DNA from: a virus
DNA: 29,886 nt
Virus record (IMG/VR): IMGVR_UViG_3300031688_000084
Span: 1-29,886 of that record
Reading direction: 5' to 3' (one strand)
A program made the translations under genes and the position numbers. Shown in pieces: positions 17,517-27,300 of the stretch (positions are counted from its first letter, which is position 1; each line of letters begins with the position of its first letter). The notes under the pieces are model-generated. The model was not told the origin of the DNA, made no database searches, and saw only the letters and a list, made by a program, of their open reading frames with translations.

Positions 17517-20264
17517 GTCTTCATTTTCTTTTTCTAGTAAAGTCTGCCCAAGAGCTCTTGTATACTCTTCTGCAGTTTTTCTACCTCCCATTAATCCGAA
17601 TATTAAATCACTTAAATTACCCCAAGACCTTTGACCTCCGTGCTCTAAGTATTCTCGTACATTAGCTACCTCTCCAGATTCATCCTCTAAAGAAGGGAGA
17701 TAGTACATTGAGTACTCCTCACGCCCATCAGGGTTGGTGGTTTTCTCTACCTTAAGTCTGTTTACAGCTGGGTCATATACAGCATTACCTTCGCCGTCTG
17801 TGATTGCACCTATAAAACTACTAGGAACTGTTCTGGTTACTTTCCCAATAGTCCCTGAAGAGCTATTTAAGAAGTCTTCTGACAATGCGGACTCTATACT
17901 TGTCCCTTGAAGCTGTGGCATCATCTCTATATTAAGATTTAAACGCTCTGCATCCTCAGCGAACTTAAGTGCGTCTTGCACTTTACCTGCCTGTAGATTA
18001 AACTTAACATTCTCCTTAAGTTGTGTAGCAAAGTCTTGAGCAGCTTCAGTACCTTTATCTCCTAAATGAACTAGACGTTTACCACCTGTAGACTTAAATG
18101 TCTCTCCACCATACTTATATTTATTCATAAGATTTAGTGGTATCCTTTTAGGCACCCCTCCTTTAGAATCTTGGTAGTACGCCATATCCATTAAATAGGT
18201 AGGCTTACCGTCGAAGTATCCTGCAAAGTAAGTTTGAGGAGCCCATAACGCAGAGTTATTTTCTCCCCCGAAATCTTGATTTATAGTTTTAGCAATATCA
18301 GAGAGCTCGTTTTTAACAATATCTCCTATATATACATTCTCATTTAAAGGATCCGTAGGTCTTAGGTTTCCTGCAACAATAGCTGCACCTCTCCTATCTA
18401 AAGCCATTCTTTCAGGCTCCATATTTTCTCCTTCACCGTCCAAAGAAGGTACATAGTAATCTGCAGTTCTTTCTAGGGACTCTAAATCTTCGAATCTAGC
18501 GAACTTGGTTCTAACATCTTTAGCCATGTGAGCTATATCAGCTAGCTTAGTACCTGTAGGTAATATGTGCTCAGGATCTGCAAGCCTAGTTTGTAAGTCC
18601 TCTTCGCTCATATTCAACATTAACCCCATATCCTCAGAGAAAGTACTTACATCTATGTTATTGTTGTCTGATTTGTAAGCTGCGTCAAGATTATAGAAAC
18701 TAATTAAAGATTTATTTACATTATCTCTTGCCTCTACAACCTCCGCAGAAGTCATATCCTCTCCAAAGATAAGGTTTGAAGCTGAGTAAGCCATCTTAGC
18801 GCTAAATGCAGCTCTATCCATTCTTTCTAACAACTCTGCTACCTTAAAAGGAGTGTAAGCTGTAGACATATTATGTGTACTAGTCTCTAGCTCAGCGATT
18901 TCACCTTTAAGAGTCTCTTTCATTTCTGGGCTAGTATTAGGGTCAGCAAGTATTGCTCTTTTCTCCTCTAAAACAGCCGTCTCTGAGTCTAACTTCTCTT
19001 TAACAGCAGAACTGTTTGAGTTAGGTCTAGACCCTACCTGAAGGTCATCCGTGGTGTATGTCTCTCCTGCATTATATGGAAGGTCTTCGTGTTCTAAAGA
19101 GGTTTTTTGAGTAGTTTTTTTAGGGTCTTTTTGAACCGCAATAGTTTGCTCTCTAAACGCTCCGATAGCGGAAGCTTCTGCTATATCATCTATAACTCCA
19201 TCTGAAAGAAGCTCTTTCCATCTAGCATTTGCTAAAGCTTCTTCAGCCTCTTCAGGGTTCATTCCGTATTGCTCTGCAATTGCGGCTACTTTTTTCTTAT
19301 GCTCACTACTTTTTCTTGCAGTTTCTAGTCTCTGCATTTGTAGGTAGTCGTTCTCATTTGCAGCGCCTGCTGCGCTTATTTGACGCTTAGCTGTTTTAGG
19401 GTCATCGCTTAAAGGCTGTAATAATGGGTTTGTTTTCTTCTCTATACCCATTAATCCTCCTCCGTCGTATCCTGGTCCTGCTAAACCTAACTCTACTTGT
19501 TGAGCTGCATAATCTTCGTACCCTGGAAGAGCTTTAAGCATATGAGATGTAAGACGCTTCCTAGCCTCAGCAGTACTATATTTAACTTGAGTCTCGCCAT
19601 CCACATAACCTACTACAACATCGTTATCCTCTTCATCTTTACCTATTTGTGGTATGTATCCAAATTCTTCGTACTTCTCCGCTTTTATTAAAGGCTGAAT
19701 TTTAAAAATATCATCTTTAATAGAAGGAGTTGCTACAGGTGTACCGTTAAATGTGGCACTTGAGAACATCTCCCCTTCCCCTTTTTTGTATGCATCTAGG
19801 GATGTATTAAACTCAGACGTGGCTTTCTGCAAATATGCAGCACCAGTGTTAGAGTCTAATGTACCCGCTGTAATCATTGCGTCGATAGAGGCCTGAAGAG
19901 ACGCTCTAGAGGCTCCAGCTTTAGTAAGCTCTTTACTCTCTTTAGATTTATTGGACATAAAGTCAAAAGCCAGCCTCTGAAGATCAGGGGCGGCTCTACC
20001 TAAGTCGTTACCGTATTGTTCGTGTATTTTATCTAGCCTATCTTGGAAGGGTTTGGTTAGCGCTTCTGCGTCATCTTCTGTACCAGGGATAGATCCTAAA
20101 GCTTCCATAGCGTTCTGAAGCTCGAGTGAAGTTTCCATACCTGAAACCCTAGAGGCTTCTAAGTCTAAATTTCTTTGTCTTACTTGGTCGTACGCAAATG
20201 GTACGAGTTTGGTTTGCTTCATTGGCCCTGCCATCATAGCTCCCGTAATTCCTCTTACTCCCAT
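17514..20264 (-). CDS. Helical virion cargo protein (uncharacterised)
   Basis: A 916-residue protein with no enzyme motif that I recognise. The N-terminus has a short hydrophobic/Gly-Met stretch (GITGAMMAGPM) and then KLVPFAYDQVRQRNLDLE, a pattern I associate with internal or tail-associated proteins of Bacteroidota phages. The rest is predominantly helical and charged, with likely coiled coil at about 305-345 and 415-460. No transmembrane segment is apparent. It starts at the ATG at 20264, which overlaps the TAA of the upstream gene by one base (TAATG); a purine-rich AAGGA lies about nine bases upstream, so both coupling and a Shine-Dalgarno-like site could serve it. It ends in the same kind of overlap with the M15/nuclease gene. 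Equal-level synthesis with its neighbours is therefore likely. Its place between the muzzle and polymerase genes suggests a packaged cargo protein; scaffold-like or assembly roles are alternatives. Confidence 0.6.
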   Translation of the reverse strand: MGVRGITGAMMAGPMKQTKLVPFAYDQVRQRNLDLEASRVSGMETSLELQNAMEALGSIPGTEDDAEALTKPFQDRLDKIHEQYGNDLGRAAPDLQRLAFDFMSNKSKESKELTKAGASRASLQASIDAMITAGTLDSNTGAAYLQKATSEFNTSLDAYKKGEGEMFSSATFNGTPVATPSIKDDIFKIQPLIKAEKYEEFGYIPQIGKDEEDNDVVVGYVDGETQVKYSTAEARKRLTSHMLKALPGYEDYAAQQVELGLAGPGYDGGGLMGIEKKTNPLLQPLSDDPKTAKRQISAAGAANENDYLQMQRLETARKSSEHKKKVAAIAEQYGMNPEEAEEALANARWKELLSDGVIDDIAEASAIGAFREQTIAVQKDPKKTTQKTSLEHEDLPYNAGETYTTDDLQVGSRPNSNSSAVKEKLDSETAVLEEKRAILADPNTSPEMKETLKGEIAELETSTHNMSTAYTPFKVAELLERMDRAAFSAKMAYSASNLIFGEDMTSAEVVEARDNVNKSLISFYNLDAAYKSDNNNIDVSTFSEDMGLMLNMSEEDLQTRLADPEHILPTGTKLADIAHMAKDVRTKFARFEDLESLERTADYYVPSLDGEGENMEPERMALDRRGAAIVAGNLRPTDPLNENVYIGDIVKNELSDIAKTINQDFGGENNSALWAPQTYFAGYFDGKPTYLMDMAYYQDSKGGVPKRIPLNLMNKYKYGGETFKSTGGKRLVHLGDKGTEAAQDFATQLKENVKFNLQAGKVQDALKFAEDAERLNLNIEMMPQLQGTSIESALSEDFLNSSSGTIGKVTRTVPSSFIGAITDGEGNAVYDPAVNRLKVEKTTNPDGREEYSMYYLPSLEDESGEVANVREYLEHGGQRSWGNLSDLIFGLMGGRKTAEEYTRALGQTLLEKENED

Positions 20265-20266
20265 TA
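20262..20266 (-). promoter_or_regulatory. TAATG stop/start overlap
   Basis: The TAA of the 1,343-codon gene (20264-20266) and the ATG of the 916-codon gene (20262-20264) share one base. Such overlaps usually allow terminating ribosomes to restart, coupling the output of the two genes. Coupling here is inferred. Confidence 0.7.
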
Positions 20267-23200
20267 TGAATGTTCCTTTAATAGTTTACCAAATGCAACC
20301 TTCTCTTGAGGAGAAAGGCCTTGTATATATTGCCCCATTTCATAGTTTGCTGTCCCAGACATACTTTTAAGAGTCTCATTACCTTCTAAAGCTAGAGAGG
20401 TGTCAGCCACTTGGCTAAACCCTTCCTTTAAAAACTCATAAGGAGCAGCTGCTAATTTAGTGTTATATTCTTTAATACCCAGTCTCATTTGGTTATTACC
20501 CTTATCTATGTCGACATTAGCTGTATCTGTTTGATACTGTCTTTGACTATTTACATAATCAACCTCACTGAATGCTTTTGACACACCCGATGCAGCCGCA
20601 GAAGCGTATGCTTGTCTTCTCCTAGGGTCAGACTCGTTATTCATGTATGTAGCAGACATTTGGTTCATGCTCGCTGTATGTGCGTACGGATCTATTCTCT
20701 TAGGGTCCTTTAACTTGTCAGTGGTATACTTCTCTGGGTCTAATCCTTCTGCAGGATTAATAATACCTGCAGCTCCCATTCCTATGTTGTATGCAGAAGA
20801 AGCGTAGGGAGCGAAATCACTTAACCCTTTACCTTTAAACATTTCCTTAAGTTTATCAAACCTACCTCCTCTGTTGTTTCCTCCTTCAGTTTTTGCAGGA
20901 GGATACCCTGTAATATTATAATTGTCAGGAGTAGTGTACCCTTCAGGCATTTCTTCTGGGAAAGGTCCTGTAGAATATGCTGCTCCATTAGCGTAATCTG
21001 AGAAGACACCTATACTTGATTCGTTATCTACCTGTTGTCCAGGTGCTGGAGCGGTATTCCCCATTGCTTGCACCTGATCTACATTACCGCCTCCAAAAGA
21101 AGCAAAATCCATAGCCCCAGGAACACTTATTTGCTGGTCATGACCTTGTGAGTATCCATTAGGTCTTGGCTCAGATAGTGTCATATTTTCATCAGGATTG
21201 TATGTCATACCATCATAGGCCTTCATATACTTACCTCCATCTCTGTACGATCGGTTTCTGTTAAATGTAGATCCTAGATGTGAGTTCTGTCGGCCGCTAA
21301 AATTTCCCTCTATATCAATTCGAGGGCGCGAAACAGATCGATCCATATTAGAGTAAGCTCCTGCTTCATTTCCTGGGATGCTTTGAGGGTCAAACCCTAA
21401 TCCGTACATAGAAGATGATATTCCTTCAGGCAGATCTATTTCAGCAGGAATTGTATATTCCTCGCCAACACCATAAAACTTTTTAGGATTAAAAGCATTA
21501 TTTAAAAAACTTACTCCTTTAGAAGGTCTTGAGTGAATTCTATCTTGATCCTCTTCCCCAGAAAATTCTCCTCCGTGGTTATACTTATTGAATTTACTGC
21601 CGTATTTAGCTTTCATAACATTACTTTTATTTCCATTTTTAGCCTGCTGCGAAGCAACAACCCCTTCTAAAGCTTTAGTGTACTTGGTTACATTTAAGTC
21701 TCCAGTAGCTTTAGTTATAAAGTCCCCACTTTGGGAGTCCTTTTTGGCCGTCTCTAAATACTTTATATATTTCTGAGCAAGGGGTGCATCATCTTTATTG
21801 ATTATAATACTTTCCCCATTAGGCATCTCCATGTCCACTCCACCTTTTCCGTGAGAGTTTCCATTTATTTTAAAAGCACCATCACCAAGCTTGGTCATAG
21901 ATGCGTTATTGTTCGTTGCGTTAGGTATCCCTCCCTGAGTAAGAACTAATTCTCCTCCCTCAGCTTCTAAGTCTGCCTTACCACCTGTTCCGTATTTCTT
22001 CATTTTCATTCCATCTTCAGCTGAAATAGGAGGTTCTCCTCCCATAAATATACCTGCAACCTGGCCTATATCTTTTCCTATAGCCCCTGGCCCATCTTGC
22101 CCTTGAGTTACTCCTGAGGCCTCTAAACTAGACCCTACCTGATTTAAGGCAGCTCCTGCCCCTGGTACTATAGTATTTACGTAAGCGTTGGCGACTCCGC
22201 CTATGGTAGAACCAACCCCTTCAGTAACTTTACTTGCGGTTTTAGCCCAATCGTTACTGTATCCGTATTTCTCATCAAACCCAAAATCAGTTCCTACCAG
22301 TCCTTCTATAGGGTTAAGAGCAGAATTCACTGACAGTCTCGCGACATCCCTTACTCCTCTACCTGCTTTAGATGACTGGAACCAACCACCTTTTTTGTAT
22401 TCTTCTTTCTTCTTAGGTTTCATATGTGAGTATATTTCTGTAGCCGCAAAACCTCCGAATCCTATTTTGGCTGCATTTACTTGTACGTTTGTTTTAAGTT
22501 CTTCTACGGGGCGGACTCTGTTAGCTAAAACCTCTGCAGACCCTCCCTTTCTAACCATCTCCATCCTAGGTATATAGATGTTTCCATCAGCCCCTATCTT
22601 GGTTTTAGGTAGGCCCTGATTAAGAATCTTACTCTGCCTAGCCGTTATTTTATTAGCTGTCTTTACGTACTCTTTTGCAAAATCCTTATGCCAAAGAGGT
22701 TTTCCTGAGGCAACAACAAGGTCGGAGCCTGCCCCCAAAAACTCTTGCTTAGATTCAGCTTTTAAGAAATCTTTATACCATTGAGGAGCTTTACTGTTCA
22801 TGTCTTTTAGGGCAGCAGACGCACTTTCCCATGTACTTCCAGGAGCCGTCTCTATCTCACGTGTTAACCTTTCCGCCTCATCTGTGAATTTTGCAACATC
22901 TTTATTTGTTTTACCTCTCTGCTTTAACCAGTATTTTTTAGCAGCATTCTGCCCTATACCATTAGTATGCATATATCCTGCACCTTGTGTAATATTAAAG
23001 TCCTTTGAGTATTTAGATAACTGACTCTGCTGAAGTAGGAAGGCATCAGCGGATATAGAATTTTCCGCAAACTTACTTCCTGCAGGAATGTTTTTCACCT
23101 CATGCAGGCTTTTCTCTATATAATTAAGACGTGCATTCCCCTTCACACTCAGACCGCTAGTCATATCTACTCCTGTTATATCTCCAACCATCCTTGGCTC

Positions 23201-24295
23201 AGCATTTTTAAGGTACGTATTAGGGTTAAGTCCCCCTTTATCCTTAAAAGCCTGTAAGTTTTTGTAATGCTCACTTATAGTAGTAGCTTTAGGGAAAGGT
23301 AATTGTCGCCCAAGCTGAGGAATACCGTTACCAAACTCAGGGTAATTGAATTTACCTTTAACAGAGTTTACTAAAGGGTTGTTCCCTACAGTAGCTCCTT
23401 TCCAGGTTCTTTGTAGGTTCTCCACCTTACTCGCCATATTATTATATACTCCCTTACTTGCAAGGGTAGAAAGCGGTACTTCTTGGTAAGGAGGTATAGT
23501 CGATTGTATAAAATCTTTTCTAGATCTGTTTTCAAACCACCTAGAGAAAGGGGAGTTACTGGTATTAAGGCTGTGTGCCTCTTCCCTTAGATAGTTATTT
23601 ATGGTAGGGTGTTTATTCCCATTCTTCATGGCTATATCTACCAACTTTCTAGATAACGGGGATACATTATCCATACTATTAGATAGCATAGAACTCGCGT
23701 AACTGTTTTCAAAGTTAGCATACCCATCAACTTCTTTAAGTATCTTTCTAGCATCTTTAAAAGGTTTATGCAACCCCCTTACTGCTCCTGGAACTCCAGG
23801 GGCCATCATTAGAGCATCAATACCTACACTTGCTGCATTCCTCCATGAGGGGTCTTTAGCAAATTTATATGCATCAGGAAGTAAATGAGTGGCACCTTGC
23901 ATGGCACCTACCCCCATACCTGCGGGAGTCATGTATGCAGCAGCTTGAAACGGAGCAAAGTTAGTTATAGCGTCGTGCCCTGAATTTAGATACGAATCTT
24001 TAGCTCTTTGACTTTTGTTTGTACCCTCTATGTAAGACTGAGTTAACTCCTCTTCATTTAGGTTGTACCCTGACTCATAGTAATCTGATTTACCTAAAGT
24101 TTTCTCTCCTTTAGATACATTTATAGGGGCCTTTAACCTAGACAACCCTCCTGAGGACTCGTCATATCCCCACTTACCTGTAAGTAATTGCTTATTTATA
24201 TAGTCGTCCTTCCTCTGATCTCCAGTGAATGAGCGTCTATCTCCCTGTAAGGAGCTGTAAGTTATTAAATTATCTTTATTAGGTTGTATAGGCAT
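20264..24295 (-). CDS. Gly-rich virion cargo protein with GGE / HGKGGV motif region
   Basis: A 1,343-residue protein. Residues about 112-173 are hydrophobic and rich in Ala, Gly, Met and Pro, and residues about 685-728 form a second Gly/Ala/Val-rich hydrophobic stretch; both could contact membranes. Residues about 765-845 contain a motif series: KKYGTGGK, EAEGGELVLT (GGE at 780-782), GNSHGKGGV (H815) and GESIIINK. Similar GGE...SHxxGGI...NK patterns recur in large virion proteins of Bacteroidota phages and in some tape-measure proteins; the role is not known to me. Related short pieces appear at about 632-638 (YKKGGW), 900-910 (KYNHGGEF) and 1015-1027 (YRDGGKYM). Residues about 910-1180 are Gly/Pro/Asn-rich and probably disordered. 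The ATG at 24295 is preceded by GAAGGATT, a close but short-spaced Shine-Dalgarno-like site. It is probably packaged and injected, but this is by position and composition only. Confidence 0.6.
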   Translation of the reverse strand: MPIQPNKDNLITYSSLQGDRRSFTGDQRKDDYINKQLLTGKWGYDESSGGLSRLKAPINVSKGEKTLGKSDYYESGYNLNEEELTQSYIEGTNKSQRAKDSYLNSGHDAITNFAPFQAAAYMTPAGMGVGAMQGATHLLPDAYKFAKDPSWRNAASVGIDALMMAPGVPGAVRGLHKPFKDARKILKEVDGYANFENSYASSMLSNSMDNVSPLSRKLVDIAMKNGNKHPTINNYLREEAHSLNTSNSPFSRWFENRSRKDFIQSTIPPYQEVPLSTLASKGVYNNMASKVENLQRTWKGATVGNNPLVNSVKGKFNYPEFGNGIPQLGRQLPFPKATTISEHYKNLQAFKDKGGLNPNTYLKNAEPRMVGDITGVDMTSGLSVKGNARLNYIEKSLHEVKNIPAGSKFAENSISADAFLLQQSQLSKYSKDFNITQGAGYMHTNGIGQNAAKKYWLKQRGKTNKDVAKFTDEAERLTREIETAPGSTWESASAALKDMNSKAPQWYKDFLKAESKQEFLGAGSDLVVASGKPLWHKDFAKEYVKTANKITARQSKILNQGLPKTKIGADGNIYIPRMEMVRKGGSAEVLANRVRPVEELKTNVQVNAAKIGFGGFAATEIYSHMKPKKKEEYKKGGWFQSSKAGRGVRDVARLSVNSALNPIEGLVGTDFGFDEKYGYSNDWAKTASKVTEGVGSTIGGVANAYVNTIVPGAGAALNQVGSSLEASGVTQGQDGPGAIGKDIGQVAGIFMGGEPPISAEDGMKMKKYGTGGKADLEAEGGELVLTQGGIPNATNNNASMTKLGDGAFKINGNSHGKGGVDMEMPNGESIIINKDDAPLAQKYIKYLETAKKDSQSGDFITKATGDLNVTKYTKALEGVVASQQAKNGNKSNVMKAKYGSKFNKYNHGGEFSGEEDQDRIHSRPSKGVSFLNNAFNPKKFYGVGEEYTIPAEIDLPEGISSSMYGLGFDPQSIPGNEAGAYSNMDRSVSRPRIDIEGNFSGRQNSHLGSTFNRNRSYRDGGKYMKAYDGMTYNPDENMTLSEPRPNGYSQGHDQQISVPGAMDFASFGGGNVDQVQAMGNTAPAPGQQVDNESSIGVFSDYANGAAYSTGPFPEEMPEGYTTPDNYNITGYPPAKTEGGNNRGGRFDKLKEMFKGKGLSDFAPYASSAYNIGMGAAGIINPAEGLDPEKYTTDKLKDPKRIDPYAHTASMNQMSATYMNNESDPRRRQAYASAAASGVSKAFSEVDYVNSQRQYQTDTANVDIDKGNNQMRLGIKEYNTKLAAAPYEFLKEGFSQVADTSLALEGNETLKSMSGTANYEMGQYIQGLSPQEKVAFGKLLKEHS

Positions 24296-24320
24296 AATCC
24301 TTCAAATATACAAATTTTTA

Positions 24321-27300
24321 CTATCTTTTTGACACTCTGAACTTAGTTTCTATGTAATGAGCTCTAAATTTAAGGGTTCTAGTGTTATCATATATAAATG
24401 TATGTATAACATATTTATCCCTTAACCTAGATAAATCCTTAGCCCTCGCTATAGGGGATCTCCATGTACGTTCTCTTCTCCACATATTAACTTCAGACTC
24501 CATAAGACCTCCCGTAGGTTCCTGATAATCTGTCTCAGAGTAAATAGCAGACCATACTCCTCCCTCCATATGCCAAACAAGGGAATCAAACACCTTAGTT
24601 TCGGTTGGGAACTGATTAACTATATATTTTAATACAGAGTCATATACGATACCGTACCATGAACCTAACTCTCCTGCGTTATGTAGGAATACATTATGCT
24701 GAAGAGAGGGATGAATAGACAGTAACTTATCTTGAGTATCAATTAAGAAAGGTGATGCAAAATCATAGAAAGATGTGAATGTTCCTGTAGTTTCACTATA
24801 CACTAAAGTCTCCGCTAGAGTTATCTCTAACTCTGGTTTACCGTGAGGATCCGAGGGATCGGGTAAAACAAGCTCTCTCTTTAAGAAAGAGAATAAAACC
24901 TCATTGTTTTTAGAGTCAAATCCTGTTGTAACTCCCGAATGGTACACAGGATTATCTCCTGTAGGTAGGTTGGAAAATTCACTTCCCTCTAAAACACCTT
25001 CAAAATAACTTTTCATACCTTTAACTCTAGAGAGTTCCATAGTACCCTCACTGTTAATTTTGTATATAGAGTTAGTTAGAATGTCTAACCAGTATAATCC
25101 TTTGTTAGTTGAAAGAACTGACCATTGATGTTTACATCCAACCCCTGTACTTAAGTATTTACTATCCTGAATAACAGCTCCAGTACCTAACACAATCGAA
25201 GATTGGTCAGTGGCTGTAGTTATTGCTACAGGATTAATAGAGAGTCGTCCTATACCTCTATCTTGTAGATAGTATATAGTATCTGAGAAGTGTGTAAGCT
25301 TATTTATTGGGCCGTACGCTCCGTCAACATCCCTGTAATCATCCATCTTGAACTGTCTCCAGGAATCTACTTTATCCCCGTTAGTTTTTAATTGAGAGTA
25401 CAGCACTCTAGAGTCATATTCATCTGACTCTACATAGTTGTAAGGTCTAGGGTAGAATTGCTGCAGATCTGCCTCTGCAGAATACACTTGATCGTACTCG
25501 TACTGATCCAGCTGATAGTCATCATTCTGCTTACCTGTGAAGTTATCTTTATTTGCAAAGTGGTATCCAGTTCTTAGTCCTATATTAATAGTACTTTCTA
25601 CGGGTATAGCAAAAGAAAAAGAATGCTTTTTACCTGCCCCGTTCGTAAAAGCGTCATCAGGAGATTGGCCAGATTGCCATCTACGCATTTTCTGAAAGTC
25701 GTAGAAGTGTACAAACATGTCACCTCCCCACACATCCGTAGATGGGTAATGCGTTGAAGGTATTCCTGAGGGGTTTATGTACTCATAGGCATCTTCAATA
25801 TTAGCAGGAACAAAAACTCCCGCGCTCATATAGACGCTTCTACTCCTAGCTTCATAAGTATTACCTCCGTATTGAGTAGGACGCTCTCTTCTCCACGCTA
25901 ATAAAGGTTTAGCCTGCACCTTGGATCTTCCCCACGGGTTATTGTGTCGGTCATCTGGATCAGATTCAGCCCCGCTTCGAGATGTGTCATAGGCAGTACT
26001 TCCAGTGAAATACGACACGTCATCATCATACTCCTCATTACTGTTAAAGTATATTTGATTTGGGTTATCTTCACCTGTCGCAGGGTTTATCCAATACTCC
26101 CAGTAAGGGAAAGCTGTGGCTTGCCACGCACCGTTCGCCATCGGAACCGCATCTCCTACCCATTCTCCGTTTGCCATGTACCCTTTAAACTCCATATATA
26201 AAGTATCGCACCCTATAGAGTATGTGTCCTGAGAATCTGTCCCATTCACCTCTACACCTATATTGTTTATACCATTATCTAATAAGTCTCCCCCAGGAAG
26301 AGATCCTCCCGATGGGAATTTCTTAGCTAGCGAGGGCTTAAAAAAGGACCCATTGGCGTCAGGCGATGTATTAGAAGAGCCCTCCATAAATATAGCTCCT
26401 TCTGGGTTTTCAGGGGAAGCTTGGTATGCAACCTGATGAGTGTACATTTTTCTATAGAAATCATCGTCTGTTCCTGTATTTGCCCCGTCAAACTTAAAGT
26501 CGTTCTCCCATGCATTTCTAGACGCCCCAGTACTTAAGCTACCTACAACCTGCACCCAATCACATTCACTTGCGGTAGGATACTTTCCTGTAAGAACAAA
26601 ATCAGGGCTGTCCATGTTCATTATGTTATTTCTCAACTCCCCGTGATCGTAAGACGATGAAACATCTCCATGCTTCCACGTAGACATATAAGCGCTGTGC
26701 GCGAACTGGAATGTCTCCCCTAAAGAGCTTCCTTCTTTGTCTCCAAACCTATACATCCAACTACCCATACCAAGACCAAGTACAGTTTTATCTATCTCTA
26801 GACGCTCAACCCGAACAATGCTATATCCGCTTATAAAAGGTTTTATAGAGTCAGGTATATTGACCGTGAACTCAACCCCTAACGCATACATCTCGTGAGT
26901 ATCTATGTCTGTATTCTTACCATACCCAGACCCTAGCCAACTTAAATCCCCAGGGATAGCAGTAGCTACTCCAGTAAGAGCCCCATTTGGATCCAAATCT
27001 GAGCCGTAAGATGCCCCACTCTGAGACCCCGTTAAACTATAATCTGTCCCTAACGCTGCGTTAGCCTTACTTCTAGTTTGAGATAGACTAAAATTATATA
27101 AGTCTGCGCCACCAGTGGTATCAAAATCTTTATATGCAGGGAATCTAATATCTCCCGCCCAGTTAGCAAACCCTGGATTACCTTGAAGATCATGAAGAAC
27201 TATAGCAAACCTATACACCTCATCTCTCTGGTAACCTTTGAATCCCTCTACCATGACAGGGTTCTTGTAATCCAACCAATCTGTACCTGTAGTACAGGTG

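Noticed and set aside
24296-24320. Bacteroidota-type promoter before the 1,343-codon gene
   Set aside because: The gap contains TATATTTG (24303-24310, minus strand), which fits the TAnnTTTG -7 box, but no TTTG/TTG box stands at the proper distance upstream and the start point would fall at the ATG. It is probably chance in AT-rich DNA.
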